Below are positions 44,393 to 55,839 of a DNA stretch of 64,000 bases, in pieces (position 1 is the first letter of the stretch; every line of letters begins with the position of its first letter). The notes under the pieces were generated by a model. It was not told the DNA's origin, searched no databases, and worked only from the letters and a program-made list of their open reading frames with translations. Location: the NCBI GenBank assembly GCA_025330725.1, contig JAIWND010000001.1:2413795-2477794 (forward strand), written 5' to 3'. Source of the stretch: Chlamydoabsidia padenii (taxonomy: Eukaryota > Mucoromycota > Mucoromycetes > Mucorales > Cunninghamellaceae). A program made the translations under genes and the position numbers.

Positions 44393-46102
44393 TTATTTTG
44401 TCGGTCTGAGATACGAATTCTGTTCTTCCTGGAATTCCCTATCGTATTGTAACTGCCGTTGATGAATACTTAATTCTTGATTCTCGAGTTGATGATGTTG
44501 GTAAGCATCGACAGGATCATGAGCAGGATAAGGAGGATGATCATGTTTTAATTGATGTTGTTGATGTCGTTCCTTTGCTAATGGATGATCAGCTGGTGTC
44601 AATAATTCAAAAGAGCATAATAAGTCTTCATTGACGGTCATGATGGCACCAAAGTTATCGAATTCACCACAATAATTAGGAGCAGAGAAGACGGTGACCA
44701 AAGTACGTTCATTGAAGAATTCATAACCATCTTCCACCACCATATGAGCCCGACAGATGAGATCTAGGTCATGTTTTGCCAAGAATTCATTGACGATACG
44801 TCGACCAAATACGAACGAGACACCTCTTTCATTGTCAGCATAATCTAATACTGTGTCAGAGGGATCAGACCATAAAAGATCGTTGAGTAGGCCATAATCA
44901 GGTACGTCACAGGGTCGTTCAATCATTCGAATGTCATCCAGGGAGTTGAGTGAGGGACTTGTAGGAGAGATTTTAGTATGATATCGAGATCCACTTTTAC
45001 TTTCTTACCTTAGACCACCATGGACACAAAATATTTTACCCGCAACCAAAGCAGCAATAGGCATCGTGTTGAATACATCAACAAATGTTTTCCACATCTT
45101 TGTATTCGTTCGTCGTTTACATTCATCATAGAATCCATAGACTATAAAAGGAGAAAAAGAGAGAGTGAGTGAGTATTACCATGTTCCATTGTCAGTTTAT
45201 CAAACCCATTCTCTCTCTCCCCCCCCCCTTTTTTTTTTTTTTTTGATACTTTACCTCGAGACACGTTGTCAGTTTCATGATTCCCCCTTAGTAAGAAAAA
45301 GTTGGAAGGATACTTGAGCTTATAGCATAGCAGTAACAGGATGGTTTCCAAACTTTGTTTTCCTCTATCCACATAATCACCCAAGAAGAGATAGTTGGCA
45401 TTAGGAGGATATCCGCCCATGTTAAAGAGCCGCACTAAATCACTATATTGTCCATGAACCTATTAAGAGAGAAAGAGTCGGTCAGTCTATTGTTAATTAA
45501 TATATACCCATCCTCAAAAAAATAAAAAATAAAAAGCATACACACATCGCCTACGATTTTCACATTGGGACTTAGTTCGATTAGAGTCTAGATTTATAAA
45601 AAAAGAAGAGCACAAAATAGTTAATCATCCATTTTTATAACGTTGTATCACTTGACTATAGTATTTCCCCTCACCCTCTTTTTTCCTTTTTCCCCAGACA
45701 ACTTACCGGTTGAGACAAAAAGATATCTTGAGCACGATGACATATAGATACAATTTCAGCTTGTTTCAAACATACTTGACGAGTCATGGTATTGGTTTGT
45801 CCCACCTGGATCAATCGAGATATGCAAGAATCCAAATCCAAAGGTTTATCGCCCAAAGACTTTAGTGAGGTGACAGTCAACTGGTTTTGAGAGTGGACAG
45901 TCAGTTGAGGGTCATTATTATATGGTTCATAATAGTCTTGCGCGCCGTTCTGAGGAGTAAAAGAGGATGAGGAAGCTGCTTCAGAATGTTGTTGGTAGAC
46001 AGGATGGGTATTATAATGATCAGTAGGTAGAGTCATACCCCTACTAGTGGCATCCCCTCGTTTGACAAGGTTTCGTTTTCGTTTAGATGGTTGATTTCCC
46101 AT
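44393..46102 (-). CDS. PPZ-type serine/threonine protein phosphatase
   Basis: PPP-family phosphatase. Exons 45707-46102, 45546-45587, 45255-45459, 45009-45141 and 44393-44957 sum to 1,341 nt, 446 aa. The N-terminus MGNQPSK fits N-myristoylation, and the roughly 90-residue Ser/Gln-rich extension before [10 protein letters not shown] is as in Ppz1. Catalytic motifs are GDVHGQY, GDYVDRG, LRGNHE, and [11 protein letters not shown] near the end. It is closer to PPZ than PP1 because of the extension and [15 protein letters not shown]. In yeast Ppz1 restrains Trk K+ transport. The GNHE motif is followed by TDN in place of the usual C/S-A-N. The C-terminal tail is His/Gln-rich. A GCGGGGTTTGAAC element lies about 120 bp upstream. 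Confidence 0.92.
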
Positions 46103-46496
46103 GAGTAGTAATTAAAACAATGGTGAGAAAGTAAAAGAAAAAGAAAAGAAAAGAAAAAATTCAGATTGAGGTCTTTTTTTAAAAAAAAGCTATCTTGCCC
46201 CATTTGGTCGCTTTTTGTGCAAGCGGGGTTTGAACAATAAAAAAAGGATCATCATCATCATCCATACTTGTTTCAAGTGGCGATAACCCAATGAGAGTGG
46301 GGCTTTTTTTTTTAGTCTTTCTATTCAAGGGGGGGGGTTGTAGCGACGTTCAAATCAAATCAGAAAGGCACATGAGAGCCAATTTGATAAAGAAGTGCAA
46401 TGACATTTTTATTTTATTGTATGCTTATGTATAAATAAACTATTTCTAATGATTATGACCAACTAAATTACTAAAAAAAGAATCACCAGGATTGCC

Positions 46497-47823
46497 TTAT
46501 TGTTCACAAGAGTCGGACCACTTCATTTCAGAACCACAAGTATCGGTACTGGCCACAAAGAGATCATCAAGTAGTGAGAGACCTTTAGCACGACCACACC
46601 TTGTGTTGGTATCGACTGACTTGTCCTGTAATACGTCATCACATACTTTTCGAAGAGTTGCATCGATTTCGAATTTCACCATTTGCCATGCAGCTTGATA
46701 AGGCAATATCATAGAAGAAGAAAAACGAGTCAGTCAAGGTCAACACCCAATTAACTAGCATTGTGTTTTTTTAAACCTTGATCATGCATAATTCTTCCAA
46801 TTCCGCCACATTATCCATCCGTCCTTCTTCTTCAGCCTGTATTGCCTTGTCGGTGATGATTTGAGCTTCCATCGTTATCTTGACCGTGCACCATAATTCC
46901 TTGGTAATATATTTCTTTTCTTTGATTTTATACGTATTATTGATCAGGTAATCCACCCTGTTTAAAGCCGAGATATTCCCTTGTCTTGATTGTATACACC
47001 CGTCCTACCACCGCCAGCAAGGCAACACCATCAGGTCCCTGTTTCAGTCGAGTGATTTCTTGTTGCATGGATTGTTTGCTTGTGGATAGTTTGTGTTTGA
47101 GAAGAGAGGCCAGTCGTTCGGTGCGTTCCTGTTGTAGTTTTTCCGCATGTTCCATCACCCTTTGTCGTCCTTCTTCTTCCGTTTGTCTGGGTGGTGATCG
47201 ACCTTTAGTGTAATAATAATCGTCTTGGTTGAAAAATAGTTCTACTTGTATGTCCCCAATGATATCTAACTATAGTAAATCAGTGGGTGAGTCACTGGGC
47301 AAAGAAGTCGGCATTCATCTTTTTTACCTTCAAAAACCCCTTCACCGCCATACATGTTTTGGAAACAAGCACTAGGATTCGAAAAGTCACCAGGAGGTCC
47401 ATGATCTTGATGGAGGCCATACTTGTCGTATTTTGCTTTCAGTTCGACCGAGCTCAAGACATGGAATGCTTCATAGATGGCTTTAAACTATATAAAGTGT
47501 GAGTGAGTACTTGAACATGTATCCCAAGATTTATTATATTGTACCTTTTCTTCAGCATCAGGAGCCTTGTTCTTGTCAGGATAATATTTATAGATAGACA
47601 CAAACACAAAGTTAGTGAGTCAGCCCCAATAGCAGGTAAAAATAATCCCACCTAACTCACAAAGATATACTTTCTATCCAAGGAGAAGAAGAAGGAAGGT
47701 TAGTTCAATCATGACAGTTTGTGTATCTTATGCAATCGATGACTTGAAGGCTTTTTTGATAACGATATAGTTAGCATCAGAAGGTATATTAAGTATATCA
47801 TAATAATAAGTATCGACAGGTAT
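46497..47823 (-). pseudogene. DnaJ/X-domain co-chaperone (Caj1/Djp1-like), decayed
   Basis: Recognisable order: J-domain start (PVDTYYYDILNIPSDANYIVIKKAF), PDKNKAPDAEEK, FKAIYEAFHVLSSVELKAKYDKYG, then the X domain (DIIGDIQVELFFNQDD, VVGRVYTIKTREYLGFKQ, MEAQIITDKAIQAEEEGRMDN) and a C-terminal helix (VKFEIDATLRKVCDDVL). Several faults: the expected start codon before PVDT reads ATA (47821-47823); helix II of the J domain is followed by a stop; the HPD tripeptide reads YPD (47581 area); the frame shifts after GFKQ; and the last splice junction does not join in phase. Neighbouring genes have clean frames, so sequencing error is less likely than decay. Confidence 0.7.
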
Positions 47824-48039
47824 TGTATTTGAGTAAAACATTGTATATACAACAGGCATGGATTGTAAGGAAAACAAAATAGTTTCCATGAATGATTTAC
47901 CTCGCATACACACACATACACAAAGAAAAAACGTGTTATTGAACCCAAGCTTTATTTTCATCATCATCATCATCATCATCGTCATTAAAGGGGTGTATCA
48001 ACTAACTAAATAAAGTGGGGAAAGGTATCATACTATTAA

Positions 48040-48663
48040 CTAAATATCATCCAATTGTGCATTGAATTCATCCAATAGAGCTTGTAGCTCTTGATTCTTG
48101 GCCTTCATTTCTTCCGTCTTTTGTTCTTGAGTTTGAAGTAAGGATTCCAATTGTTGCACCTTTCGTTCAAAGTGTTCTGCCTTGACATCGGCTTCACGGA
48201 AGCTGTCAAATAATAATAATAATAATAATAAATAGTTTTAGTATAAATCTATCCTTCTCTTTATATATATGACTTACTTTGCAGTAGTTTCACGTAATGA
48301 CCTATCCGAGTTTTCCAATTCCTGTTCCAGCAAGTTGATACGACGTTGAGCCGAGTCGTTTTCTTTCTTGAGACCATCACCATCTTCTTCCAAGGATTTT
48401 AATTGTTGAATCTTTTCCATGGCAGTGTCAAGGTCATCAGTCAAGTGTTTGTTACGATTGGATAAGGAGACAATTTCATGTTCTTGTTGCATCTTTTCTT
48501 CTTCTACTTGTTTCAGCTTGGCTTCGAGTTCCACCACTTTAGCATTGGCAGTGTCCGCTTCCGCTCTCAAACGAGCCATTTTCTATCATATTAACAACAG
48601 GATACAGGTTAGTCATCTTTTATATTCCACGTGGTATCAACTTGCTTCTTTGATTTTGTCCAT
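48040..48663 (-). CDS. TPM: Tropomyosin
   Basis: Actin-filament-stabilising coiled coil. Exons 48646-48663, 48278-48582 and 48040-48202 sum to 486 nt, 161 aa, the same length as yeast Tpm2. The N-terminus MDKIKEKMARLRAEAD is the standard fungal tropomyosin start, and the whole protein is a continuous heptad repeat ending LDEFNAQLDDI. The first intron has a GC donor (GAA|GCAAGT); using the overlapping GT two bases later would break the frame. It lies divergently to the PTC1-type gene, sharing a 245-bp promoter region with a GGCGTTTAAA motif. Confidence 0.92.
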
Positions 48664-48907
48664 GATGTGTAATGTAAAAAAAAAAAAAAAAGGAGTAGAA
48701 AGGAATCACACACCCAGGCTGGGCTTTTTATTTTTCATTCTTTTCAATCGGCGTTTAAATAACATCAAATGTGCTGAACCCACTCAAAAAAAAAAAAAAC
48801 TCTTTTCTCTCTTTTTTTCTCTCTCTCTCTTCTCTTTCTTACATTGTACCCATTCTTCCCCTCCCCAGCGGCCTCTTCCTCTCATTTACATAGATTATTA
48901 CTTTAAA

Positions 48908-49994
48908 ATGAACAACAAAAGCAGCATTGAAGCAGATGGTTATCTTATTGGCATTAGTGAAGATAGAAACAAACGATGCCGAAGAACAATGGAGGATGCT
49001 CACTGTTACATCACAGATTACAACTCGATCCCTCGACAAGGCTTCTTTGCTATATTTGATGGTCATGCTGGTAAGGCTACAGCAGAGTGGTGTGGTGAAC
49101 ACTTCCATAAGGTAAAAACAGAAGAAGAAGAAGAAAAGATTAATCGCTTAACAACGCACTTTTCTTTAATAATGAATGTAATATAGACTCTGGCTGAATG
49201 CTTGAATGGCTCGGATTCGAAAAAGGTGCCGGAGATTTTAAACAAGGCCTTCCTTCGGGCGGATGAGCAGGTGAATGAAAAAGAAGGTAAATTCTCTGGT
49301 TGTACAGCTATTGTGGCATATATTCAAGTAAAGGATGATCAGGTAATAATGATATATGAAAAAAAGGAGTTGGTAAAAAAAAAAGGAAAGGGAGTATTAT
49401 TTGTATACTGATGTTATTATTATTATCATTATAGCGAACTCTTTATACTGGTAATGTGGGTGATGCTCGTGCTGTATTATGGTAAGTAGTGGGCACTTAT
49501 GGAATTGATTGACTAATCCCCAAACTATAGTCGCCAGGGACGTGCGATTCGATTGTCTTATGATCATAAAGGCTCGGATGCTCAGGAAGCCAAACGAATT
49601 ACGGATTTGGGTGGATTCATGATGAACAATCGTGTTAATGGTGTCTTGGCAGTCACTCGATCTCTTGGTGATAGTGTGATGAAGGAATTCGTGGTGGGAA
49701 ATCCATATACAACCGAAACTGTATTGACACAAGGACAAGATGACTTTATGATTTTGGCCTGTGATGGGGTAAAGTATATCAAAGAAGAAGAAGAAGAAAA
49801 GGGTTGGGTTGACTAATTTACACATTTTATATACATATATCATATAGTTATGGGATGTTTGTGAAGATCAAGCCGCAGTGGATCTTATCAAGGATATCAA
49901 GGACCCTCAAGTGGCAAGTAAGACATTACTGGATCATGCACTCGCCAACTTTAGTACAGATAATCTCAGTGTCATGGTGATTCGATTTACTTGA
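48908..49994 (+). CDS. PP2C-type protein phosphatase, PTC1-like
   Basis: Mg2+/Mn2+-dependent serine/threonine phosphatase. Exons 48908-49111, 49187-49342, 49435-49481, 49531-49768 and 49848-49994 sum to 792 nt, 263 aa. Metal-binding and catalytic motifs are visible in order: [52 protein letters not shown] and [12 protein letters not shown]. The compact size and the [14 protein letters not shown] start resemble yeast Ptc1, which dampens stress MAPK signalling. Most introns are under 95 nt. The gene is convergent with the LEA_2-domain gene. Confidence 0.93.
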
Positions 49995-50427
49995 TTAGAT
50001 TACTCTACCCTCTTTTTCTTTTTTATATTATCATGTACAGTTTATTATCCTGCCTCTCTCTCTCTCTCCATGTACTTTTAGTCCATTCTCCACCTACCTA
50101 TTTACCTTATATTCTATCATATATTTTATCTCCCTCCTTTGTTTTTACTTGTTTGCTATTGATCTTAATAAATAAAAACGCACATTCTTATTAAATCTTC
50201 AATTCATGCACATACCCACTTTATAGAGTGGGGGTGGGGCTGGGTTATTTTTAATACTGTATGTACTACAGACCTCCATATGTGGATGATAGTTTGTAAT
50301 GACCCGTAAATAGGATACCATTTATCAAGTCAAAAAAAAAAAAATATATTTTTTATTTTTATTTTATTTTTATAATACACAAGGGTATACACGTATACAA
50401 AAAGAATATGTAAACTATACTAAAAAG

Positions 50428-50962
50428 TCAAGAGCCACCAGCCGCTGAAGAAGCAATCGCGCCTATCCCATTTGATGAGCCGACTGTGGAAGCCAAATCG
50501 CCAAGATGAGTCAATACATCAGGACAATCAAAGCTTGCCGAGTTGGAGATGGTGATGGAGATGGGAATCAAACCAAACTTGACAGTGGGGATCACATCAT
50601 AATCGATCTTAATTTGTTGTTTCACTGATCCATCCAGACCACACTTGCTAAAGAGATCATTGATGATTGCCTACAAATAACCCCCCCCAAAAAAAAAGTT
50701 AGTAATGAATCCTAACCCAATAGATTGATGATTTCAAAAATTACCTGATAAGAAGGATTGGACATATCAATCATGATTTGGAAGGGGAAAGTAAAGTTGG
50801 TTTGAGCATTTTTCAGGATTTGGACTTGAGATTTTTCGCCACCGCCAAGTTGGATATCATGATGATTGGGATAAAAAGCCTTGGCTACAATGGTATCAAA
50901 AGTAATACCTATGATAAGTAATACAAAGAAGTTGGTAAAAAAACAAAACAAAACAAAAAAGA

Positions 50963-50998
<36 letters not shown>

Positions 50999-51629
50999 TT
51001 GTTTGTTTATTACCTTCCACGTTTGGATTATCGACACTGACTTGAAGCTGGAATGCCATATTGATTTGATTCCCGTTCGTGATATTGACCACAGGTTGAC
51101 TTTCCAGACCACTCATATGGACCTGAGGCATTTTAAACAGAGCGGCCAAGACACCAATCACGATCGCCACTGCTATGAGAAGCAGTAACAAGATACAGGA
51201 GCAATACCGGGCCCAGCGAGGACAGCATACACAACAGCCACAACATAATTTATCCATACAACTTCTTTTGCGTCGTTCACGAGGAATAGGGAGCATACCA
51301 TGACCATCTTCTTCGTCGTCCGAATCGTAGCTGTGGCCTGCGGGTTTGTGATAAGGTTGATATCCACCTGCCATGCCTGCTGAATGGTCGGTCAGTTTCA
51401 GTTCTGACATGCTGGCACGGTACCCTCCCATGGAGACATGCTGGTACATGTCAGGATCTTCCAAACTATTGCGTTTATTGTTATAGACTGTGGCGTCGCT
51501 ATGGTTATTGTGATCAAAGGGGCTGGCGGGGTAGCCATGGAGTGGTGGTGAGGGACTGTTGTAACCAGGGTTATGAGGGGGCGGTGTTGGTGCAGACTGT
51601 TTTCCATAAAAGTCGTCTTTTTCGTACAT
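50428..51629 (-). CDS. LEA_2-domain single-pass membrane protein
   Basis: Exons 51014-51629, 50745-50908 and 50428-50670 sum to 1,023 nt, 340 aa. A Pro/Tyr/Asn-rich cytoplasmic N-terminus leads to a Cys-rich juxtamembrane patch (MDKLCCGCCVCCPRWARYC), which could be acylated. One TM segment follows (ILLLLLIAVAIVIGVLAALF), then an extracytoplasmic or lumenal domain with the LEA_2/LEA14 pattern (VVNITNGNQINMAFQLQVSVDNPNVEG, then ITFDTIVAKAFYP and FPFQIMIDMSNPSYQ). Fungal proteins of this layout are vacuolar or plasma-membrane proteins of unclear function. A TA microsatellite lies in intron 1. Confidence 0.8.
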
Positions 51630-52518
51630 TGCTATTGTGATAAATTATAATGAAGAATAAAGAAGAGAAGAAAAAAGACAGTTTCCTATTTTTTTTGGCC
51701 GCAACTTTTTTTCTTGGTGGTCGGAGAATAAATTTAAGCGTGTGATTTTCAAGCCCAGTCGGTGAAGCTATTTATACTTTTTTTTTTTTTTCACTTGTCT
51801 CATTTTTCTACCAATACATTCCAAGTATAGTGTCATTTTAGATAATTGTTTTTTTAAGGAGAATCTGGTATATGAGCCTATATCCAACTTTTCTGTCAAT
51901 TCTTCCAAGGTAGACATCTTTTTGAGTTGATCGATCAAAAGGGGGCTGAAACAAGTATTAATAGCACTCTCACTATAAGCCCAGTTTTAGTCCCGAGGAT
52001 GATCCTTCACAGGATGTTAATCCAATCGGATGAGATAGTGCCTTATTTTATTTATCCCCTCAATGGTGAGAAAATAATCCGTTCCTTTTTTCAATCCCCG
52101 CCTCTTGGCATATCACTATAGGAAAGAAATAGGTGTTTGGAATTGCAATTATTCCAATGGGCCAATGAAACGAAAGATTGATTACCCTTGAAAGAAGAAT
52201 AAAAAAAGTGCAAAGGGGAATTAGTATTAGAGAAAAGAGACAGACCAATGAAATCAAGGCAAATCGAAAAAAAGGACTACGGGGTGGATATAAAAAAAAG
52301 AAAGAAAAAAAAAAAAAGAGGGACAGTAGTTGGATAGAAAAATGGGGATTTCTTACAGTACTATATATTTTTATTGAGGATGACATGTGTACAGTATAAT
52401 TTTTTGTTAATATAAATCGAGTAAGTCTAGATATCTATTGAAGGGGGAGGTTGCAAAACTAATTCGAATCTACAGTGTTATCGTTACCAGCAATGAGTAT
52501 GTCTTGAGTGTGCGAGTA
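51630..52518. other. Spacer, no supported gene
   Basis: About 890 bases. The left part is the promoter of the LEA_2-domain gene (with GATTTTCAAGCCC at about 51744). The rest contains short frames without recognisable domains and A-rich runs. Confidence 0.4.
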
Positions 52519-52749
52519 TCAGTTGTGTTTTCCAACACTAGTTTCTATCCTATTGTTTGCATAATGTGATCCAAAGGTGGTGAGCTTCAAGACACCCATT
52601 AATATATCTATATCAAAGTTGCGTGTCATGTTTTTTTTTTTTTCATAGGGACTTGATTTGTGAAGTGAGCGAGTTCGGTCAGGCAGATCACCCACCAAAG
52701 GGTAATTCCAGGTCATAAAAGTATCTTGTGTTTCTATGGTGATAATCAT
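52519..52749 (-). CDS. Possible exon of a small unknown gene
   Basis: A 76-codon frame (MIITIETQDTFMTWNYPL...). It follows a plausible acceptor at about 52790 (ACGATTAG) and, further up, a donor-like GTAAGTAA, suggesting one or more upstream exons near 52900. A TTTTCAAAACCCGC element at 52959 could serve this gene and the next gene on the plus strand. No family recognised. Confidence 0.3.
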   Translation of the reverse strand: MIITIETQDTFMTWNYPLVGDLPDRTRSLHKSSPYEKKKNMTRNFDIDILMGVLKLTTFGSHYANNRIETSVGKHN

Positions 52750-53056
52750 CGTATTGTCTGTCTTTTGTGCTTCTAATCGTAAAATAAAAAAAAAAGTTAA
52801 TACTGTTGTTCATAATAAAAAGCGCGTTGATGCAGTTGTTATTGGTTATTAAATATGGATCGATGTTGTATAGTACCAAGGTAATAAAAGAGTAGATTAC
52901 TTACTATCAAAGTCAAACGATTCTATGAAATGAAAAATAGTCGGCCATGATGTCGGAATTTTCAAAACCCGCTTGTGGCATTTCGAATCAAATCAAGCGA
53001 CCCTTTGTTTTCTCCTTTTCCTTTTTCACTCCTACGAAAAACGAAATAGTTACATC

Positions 53057-53702
53057 ATGCCTGGTAAGTAATAAAGTTAAATTTTTCTTCCATCTTTACA
53101 CTCATATTAAACTTTTGTATTCACATAGGCAATCAAACAAAGAAACCATCAGATAAACGTGATCTTACAAAACCACCATCTCAACAACAACAACAACAAC
53201 AACCCAACAAAAAAAGTATACAAGGTATTCAAATCAGATGAAAGGGGAAAAATAGGTGACATTGACTCGTATTCCTTCTTTTTCTGCTTATAGGACGACA
53301 ACAAAGAGATTTTAGTAGTGGAAACAAACGACCGGCTCATTCTGGTTTGAATGGATTCAACGGGTCCGAAGTCAAAGCCTTTTTGAATCAACGTAAGTAA
53401 CACATTGTGGAAGAAGGAAATACTCACTGTTTGTACTAGGTTATTCTGATACATTGACGGCTTTCCACAATTCGAGTCTGGATGCGTCAGTACGACCTGT
53501 TAGGCATGAAAGCCAAGAAAAGGCGTGGGGAATAAAGGGATTGGGATCCTCTTCTACTTGGGGACAAAAAGGTGACAATAATAATAATAAAACCCTTTTT
53601 TGCATAGCACTTTGTATAGTCACTCACACTCCTCTTTATGTAGGTGGAACAATGGCCAATGGACAAGACTTTTTATTAGAACTAGTTAATCGATCAAAAT
53701 AA
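53057..53702 (+). CDS. Small basic hypothetical protein
   Basis: Five exons (53057-53063, 53129-53224, 53294-53392, 53440-53571, 53644-53702) sum to 393 nt, 130 aa, all with GT-AG junctions. That is strong support for a real gene despite no family match. The N-terminal half is Lys/Gln-rich and disordered (MPGNQTKKPSDKRDL, a Gln run). The C-terminal half holds AFLNQRYSDTLTAFHNSS, AWGIKGLGSS and NGQDFLLELVNRSK, likely short conserved linear motifs. The recurring TTTTCAAAACCCGC element lies about 90 bp upstream. Confidence 0.7.
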
Positions 53703-54002
53703 AATAAGTAAATGTGTATATCATATACCCTTCTTTTGGTGTTGTTAAATAATAAACTGACTTTATGGATGGTGTTATTAAATGTAGGTGTATGTATGAT
53801 ACTGTTTTTTCTATGCCGCCACTTTGATGATGCCTCACACTGTGTGTTTCTCTTGGAAGAAGATGTATTGCTTTGGGTAAATGTAAAGCTGGAGTGCTCT
53901 GTGTGACGCAGCCAAGTTCTTTTTTCTTCAAGAGTGTCAAAATAAAATACCCCTTTGTGTTTCGCCCCGTTGAAACTACCTCTTTTGTAAATGCGCCGTT
54001 TG

Positions 54003-54003
<1 letters not shown>

Positions 54004-54036
<33 letters not shown>
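54004..54036. promoter_or_regulatory. Poly(A) tract upstream of the STIMATE-family gene
   Basis: About 33 A bases ending about 90 bp before the start codon at 54124, next to a GCGCCGTTTGAAA element. It is likely a nucleosome-excluding promoter stretch. Confidence 0.4.
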
Positions 54037-54038
<2 letters not shown>

Positions 54039-54123
54039 TCCTCATTCGCTTCACCATTTTCTTTTTTCTCCCTTTTTTTCCTTCCTACCTTTCTTTTTTC
54101 CCTTTTCACCACATGCTATAACC

Positions 54124-55116
54124 ATGTTCCCTTTACTACCCATTACTCTATACCCTCCTACCCCTTCTACTACTTCCACTTGTTATACCACAACACAAAC
54201 AACCCTCTCCATTACATACCCACCACCTGATGATGAAGGCTGCAAATTGTTGGACGGATTTGCTATTTGCGTACAATTAGTCTTGGCAGTATCAGCTCTG
54301 CTATTACTTGTCTATAAAAGATACCGTGAACAACCTCAACGACCTGTACAAATATGGTAAGTAGTGTCTTGATTGAATGATCAACAATTCTAAACGATCT
54401 TGGTCATCTTTATAGGGCTCTCGATGTCAGCAAACAATTCATCGGGGCAGCGGTCATCCATTCACTCAATCTTGGCGTCAGTTACCTGGCGGGCAGACCT
54501 AAACATGGACCACCCTCTAATCTTTGTGCCTGGTATATGCTCAACGTCCTTGTCGATTGTACTTTGGGGGTAGCTATCCTTTGGTGTTGGCTGCGTGGAC
54601 TTCAATGGGTGTTGGAAACGAAATGCGGTCTCACCTACATTCGCACCGGAAACTATGGCCCTCCTCCTTTGAAACGACGTCTGACGCCTTGGCTCAAGCA
54701 AACCTTGATCTTTATTCTTGCTGAAGGGTTGATGAAATCTTGTGTCTACCTCCTCTTCCGCCTTTTCCCCATCTTGTTTCGATTTGGTGAATGGGCTTTA
54801 AGCTGGACAAAGGGCAATTATCGGTATCAGGTGCTCTTTGTCATGTTAATGTAAGTAATCATATGTTAATGAATGGGGATGGACGACTCACCTTGTTTAC
54901 ATATATATATATAGATTCCCTTCATTGATGAATGGAATGCAGTTTTGGATTGTGGATACTATTGTCAAGGTCACGCCTACAGAACCTGGATTACCCATTA
55001 CCTCGACAAAACAACATACGGATGATCACCAACAATCCTCATCATCATCATCATCATCATCATCATCACCTGATCCCTTTAACGAACGGACTCCTTTATT
55101 AGATAATAGATCATAG
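54124..55116 (+). CDS. STIMATE/TMEM110-family vacuolar-type membrane protein
   Basis: Exons 54124-54356, 54416-54850 and 54915-55116 sum to 870 nt, 289 aa. The family pattern is clear: CKLLDGFAICVQLVLAVSALLLL, KRYREQPQRPVQIWALDVSKQFIGAAVIHSLN, the conserved C-x-WYMLN block, then a long hydrophobic region and ETKCGLTYIRTGNYGPPP. It has four or five TM segments. Animal STIMATE organises ER-plasma-membrane contacts and regulates STIM1; the yeast homologue is vacuolar, and which role applies here is unknown. The tail holds a Ser run from a TCA repeat and an acidic-dileucine-like end (ERTPLLDN), a possible vacuolar sorting signal. Confidence 0.87.
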
Positions 55117-55560
55117 GTTTAGTTTTGTTATATTTATTTATTATTGTTTTATTTTATCTGTTAATTTATCAATCAATAAAAATAGGTTATAGTTGACGAT
55201 AATAGTGTCTATAAAGGGCTGGGATGTCTCAATCCGGTAGGGGGTAATAAATGTATACAGTCGAATCATCACTTGTTTATCTTTTTTTGTGCTTCTTCTC
55301 CGGGGTATATGCTATGTATGACCTGCCATCATTTTGGGCTTGACCTAGTTGTAGATGTATTGCATAAAAAGGGGCGTTACATAGTAGATCTGTAAGTGAT
55401 TAAATAGCGTGGTTTTTACTTCATGTATAAAAAGTTTTTGCTTATATAAAATGTATTATGATTATAGTCCGATGGAATGCTGGCTAACATTAAAAGACCA
55501 TGTAAGCATCTATTATGTTGTACCAGTGTATCAGGGAGGAGAGATCTATGTACCAAGTTT

Positions 55561-55600
55561 ACATCGCCACTTTAATCATTAGCATCCGTTAGTGCTCTTA
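55561..55600 (+). repeat. Dispersed repeat R1, copy c (partial)
   Basis: Shares ACATCGCCACTTTAATCATT and AGTGCTCTT with copy b 175 bases downstream; the middle section (about 13 bases) is missing. Confidence 0.6.
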
Positions 55601-55734
55601 TCAAATCTTAGTAGGGGATCAAGGGCGGGTGGGGTTTGAAAATGAAGTTTGGTTTCTCTTCGTACTTCCTTTTTCTTCTTACAATTGATAGATAAATGTC
55701 ATCGCAAGCTTAGACTGACCGACACAAGGGTCTT

Positions 55735-55839
55735 GGTGCTCGTCTTTTGCGGTAAAGTATGTTAGAAATATGCCATAGTATCCTCATCGGCACTTTAATC
55801 ATTAGTATCCGTTAACCATTGAGCGAGTAGTGCTCTTCC
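55735..55839 (+). repeat. Dispersed repeat R1, copy b
   Basis: Full partner of the inverted copy at 8356-8460; conserved start GGTGCT and end GAGTAGTGCTCTTCC. There is no frame and no Pol III A/B box pair I can name. Confidence 0.75.

Noticed and set aside
53636..54121. Overlapping ORFs on both strands with polyPhe/polyLys
   Set aside because: Produced by the 33-base A tract; no conserved protein segment.
15107..55116. Ion-homeostasis gene cluster (KCH channel, Crz1-like, PPZ, OSR1-like kinase)
   Set aside because: The genes are far apart, on both strands, and interleaved with unrelated housekeeping genes; co-location looks accidental.
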